The notes under the pieces were generated by a model that ran no database searches, was not told the DNA's origin, and saw only the letters and a list, made by a program, of their open reading frames with translations. Below, piece by piece: positions 21,001 through 21,207 of a DNA stretch of 21,207 nucleotides (the stretch's first letter is position 1; the number at the start of each line of letters is the position of its first letter). The DNA comes from Euplotes cf. woodruffi 2 WChen-2021 (lineage: Eukaryota; Ciliophora; Spirotrichea; Euplotida; Euplotidae), in assembly GCA_021441665.1 (NCBI GenBank), contig JAGYYN010044887.1, positions 1 through 21,207 of the forward strand. The letters run 5' to 3'. The translations under genes were made by a program, and so were the position numbers.

Positions 21001-21207
21001 TGAAAGTGACTCAGAAGAACATATCAAAAATAAAATACGTTGAAGACGACCAGTTGTTCAATAGATACTCGAATATTAAAAGAGTCGAAGAAATCAAACA
21101 GGTTGCAAATAACAACCAAACCAGCAGTGACGAAGACTGGTTCCAGGCAGAGCTCAATATTGAAGAGATGAAGGACACAATCAACTTGCAGGTTAAACTG
21201 CCAACCC
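15024..21207 (+). CDS. Giant gene B: multi-frameshift paralog of gene A, truncated by window end
   Basis: Paralog of A. Homology to A is firm from about 15280 (NNEILFEKQNLKK matching A's QYLFEK block); the upstream frame from 15024 is hydrophobic (FRMLKLMFQNLAALKILFS) and provisional. Matched blocks, B/A: NVKDDLWRK-KESLIQKYL/KNDNDLWKKKQSLIEKYM; NPDFDNNILKNDPF/TPNFDNHILGSDPF; EENMYKKLGF/EESLYKKLGF; IYDGFYYDTM/LYQEFYDDTI; VFTFSKGDYSSI/FFTFSSENYSKL; YGYKCASL/FGYKCVNV; FYEVFEPA/FEVFEPAL; LRRTSILKKTLLGRI/LRRNSLLKDTLLGKI. Introns: 15895-16076, 16261-16329, 16533-16560, 16681-16754, 17054-17082, 17396-17424, 18598-18638, 18690-18715, 18830-18854, 20796-20833, 20974-20999. Frame changes at 15449, 15498, 17979 and 19966 follow AAA-TAA. 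Unresolved joins: about 15273, 15799, 17483-17521, 18092-18182 and 19165-19198. UGA = Cys throughout. Function unknown; A's C-terminal ankyrin repeats would lie beyond 21207. Confidence 0.78.
15446..15451 (+). other. +1 frameshift site AAA-TAA-G (conserved in A)
   Basis: LRISKKTKTK reaches AAA TAA G and continues in +1 as KHKRKIPNVKDDLWRK. Gene A has the same hexamer plus G at 9850-9855, in an equally Lys-rich context before the same LW motif. Confidence 0.85.
15495..15500 (+). other. +1 frameshift site AAA-TAA-A (absent from A)
   Basis: KDDLWRK reaches AAA TAA A, and +1 gives KESLIQKYLHTNLNQ. A encodes the same stretch (NDLWKKKQSLIEKYM) without interruption, so the residues on both sides are confirmed. 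This shift lies only 16 codons after the previous one. Confidence 0.9.
15796..15801 (+). other. Possible +1 frameshift ATT-TAA-A
   Basis: FHSRSTSI reaches ATT TAA A; +1 gives KNQNMQNEGNHEHRP, aligning with A's VKNQNFVSHPQNINN. The preceding codon is not AAA. Confidence 0.55.
15909..15944 (+). repeat. 14-bp stem hairpin in an intron
   Basis: Arms 15909-15922 and 15931-15944 are perfectly complementary around an 8-nt loop (GTTTGCAG). They lie near the 5' end of the 182-nt intron 15895-16076. It could bring splice sites together or be a small-RNA hairpin; neither is shown. Confidence 0.85.
17516..17521 (+). other. Possible +1 frameshift AAG-TAA-C, or 25-nt intron
   Basis: GLFKIGHHK reaches AAG TAA C and +1 gives NKAALKTLKNILSNK. 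Alternatively, 17483-17507 (GTCAAG...GATAG, 25 nt) is an intron and restores the same frame, with a weak donor. Confidence 0.4.
17976..17981 (+). other. +1 frameshift site AAA-TAA-A
   Basis: TEYSKSIVSSK reaches AAA TAA A, and +1 gives KQDADTHFLYNEDLNQKISI. A 43-nt intron with GTAAAT donor is an alternative of the right phase. Confidence 0.65.
19963..19968 (+). other. +1 frameshift site AAA-TAA-C (conserved in A)
   Basis: TKAERSHQK reaches AAA TAA C, and +1 gives NSKGSRSISHTVSRQISSIC followed by an open frame to 20795. Gene A has AAA-TAA-G at the equivalent position (5301-5306). Confidence 0.75.

Overview
The window looks like nuclear DNA of a Euplotes-like spirotrich ciliate. Four lines of sequence evidence support this. 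(1) UGA is a sense codon: reading frames stay open across many in-frame UGAs while UAA and UAG terminate, and in two places a UGA in one long gene aligns with a TGT or TGC cysteine codon in its paralog, so UGA = Cys. (2) Introns are tiny, with a strong mode at 25-29 nt, GTAAG-like donors and TTTAG/ATAG acceptors. (3) Long proteins are repeatedly cut by AAA-TAA followed by the continuation of the same protein in the +1 frame, the signature of Euplotes programmed +1 frameshifting. (4) The DNA is A+T rich with dense, disordered Ser/Asn/Lys-rich coding. The species is not identified.

Layout, left to right. 1-54: an inverted copy of part of the first gene. 103-3051 (-): a coiled-coil protein gene with many short introns, including a 26-nt GC-AG intron. 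3222-about 10524 (-): giant gene A, ending in ankyrin repeats. 10736-11179 (+): a small gene of unknown function. 11389-11727 (+): a small coiled-coil protein. 12318-14113 (+): a clean 7-exon gene containing one AAA-TAA frameshift. 14368-14594 (+): a small two-exon gene or gene start. About 15024 to beyond 21207 (+): giant gene B, an ancient paralog of A, cut by the window edge.

A and B are head to head, separated by three or four unrelated + strand genes. They align along nearly their whole length at low identity. Together they hold about a dozen well-supported +1 frameshift sites. Two lie at homologous positions in both paralogs; several others are present in one paralog and replaced by ordinary in-frame codons in the other. 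This pair of multi-frameshift genes is the most interesting content of the window. No tRNA, rRNA, telomere repeat, transposase or CRISPR was seen. Splice sites and frameshifts were worked out by hand from reading frames and paralog alignment, so exon edges of the two giants are partly provisional, especially their 5' ends and the stretches 6478-6665 and 18092-18182.
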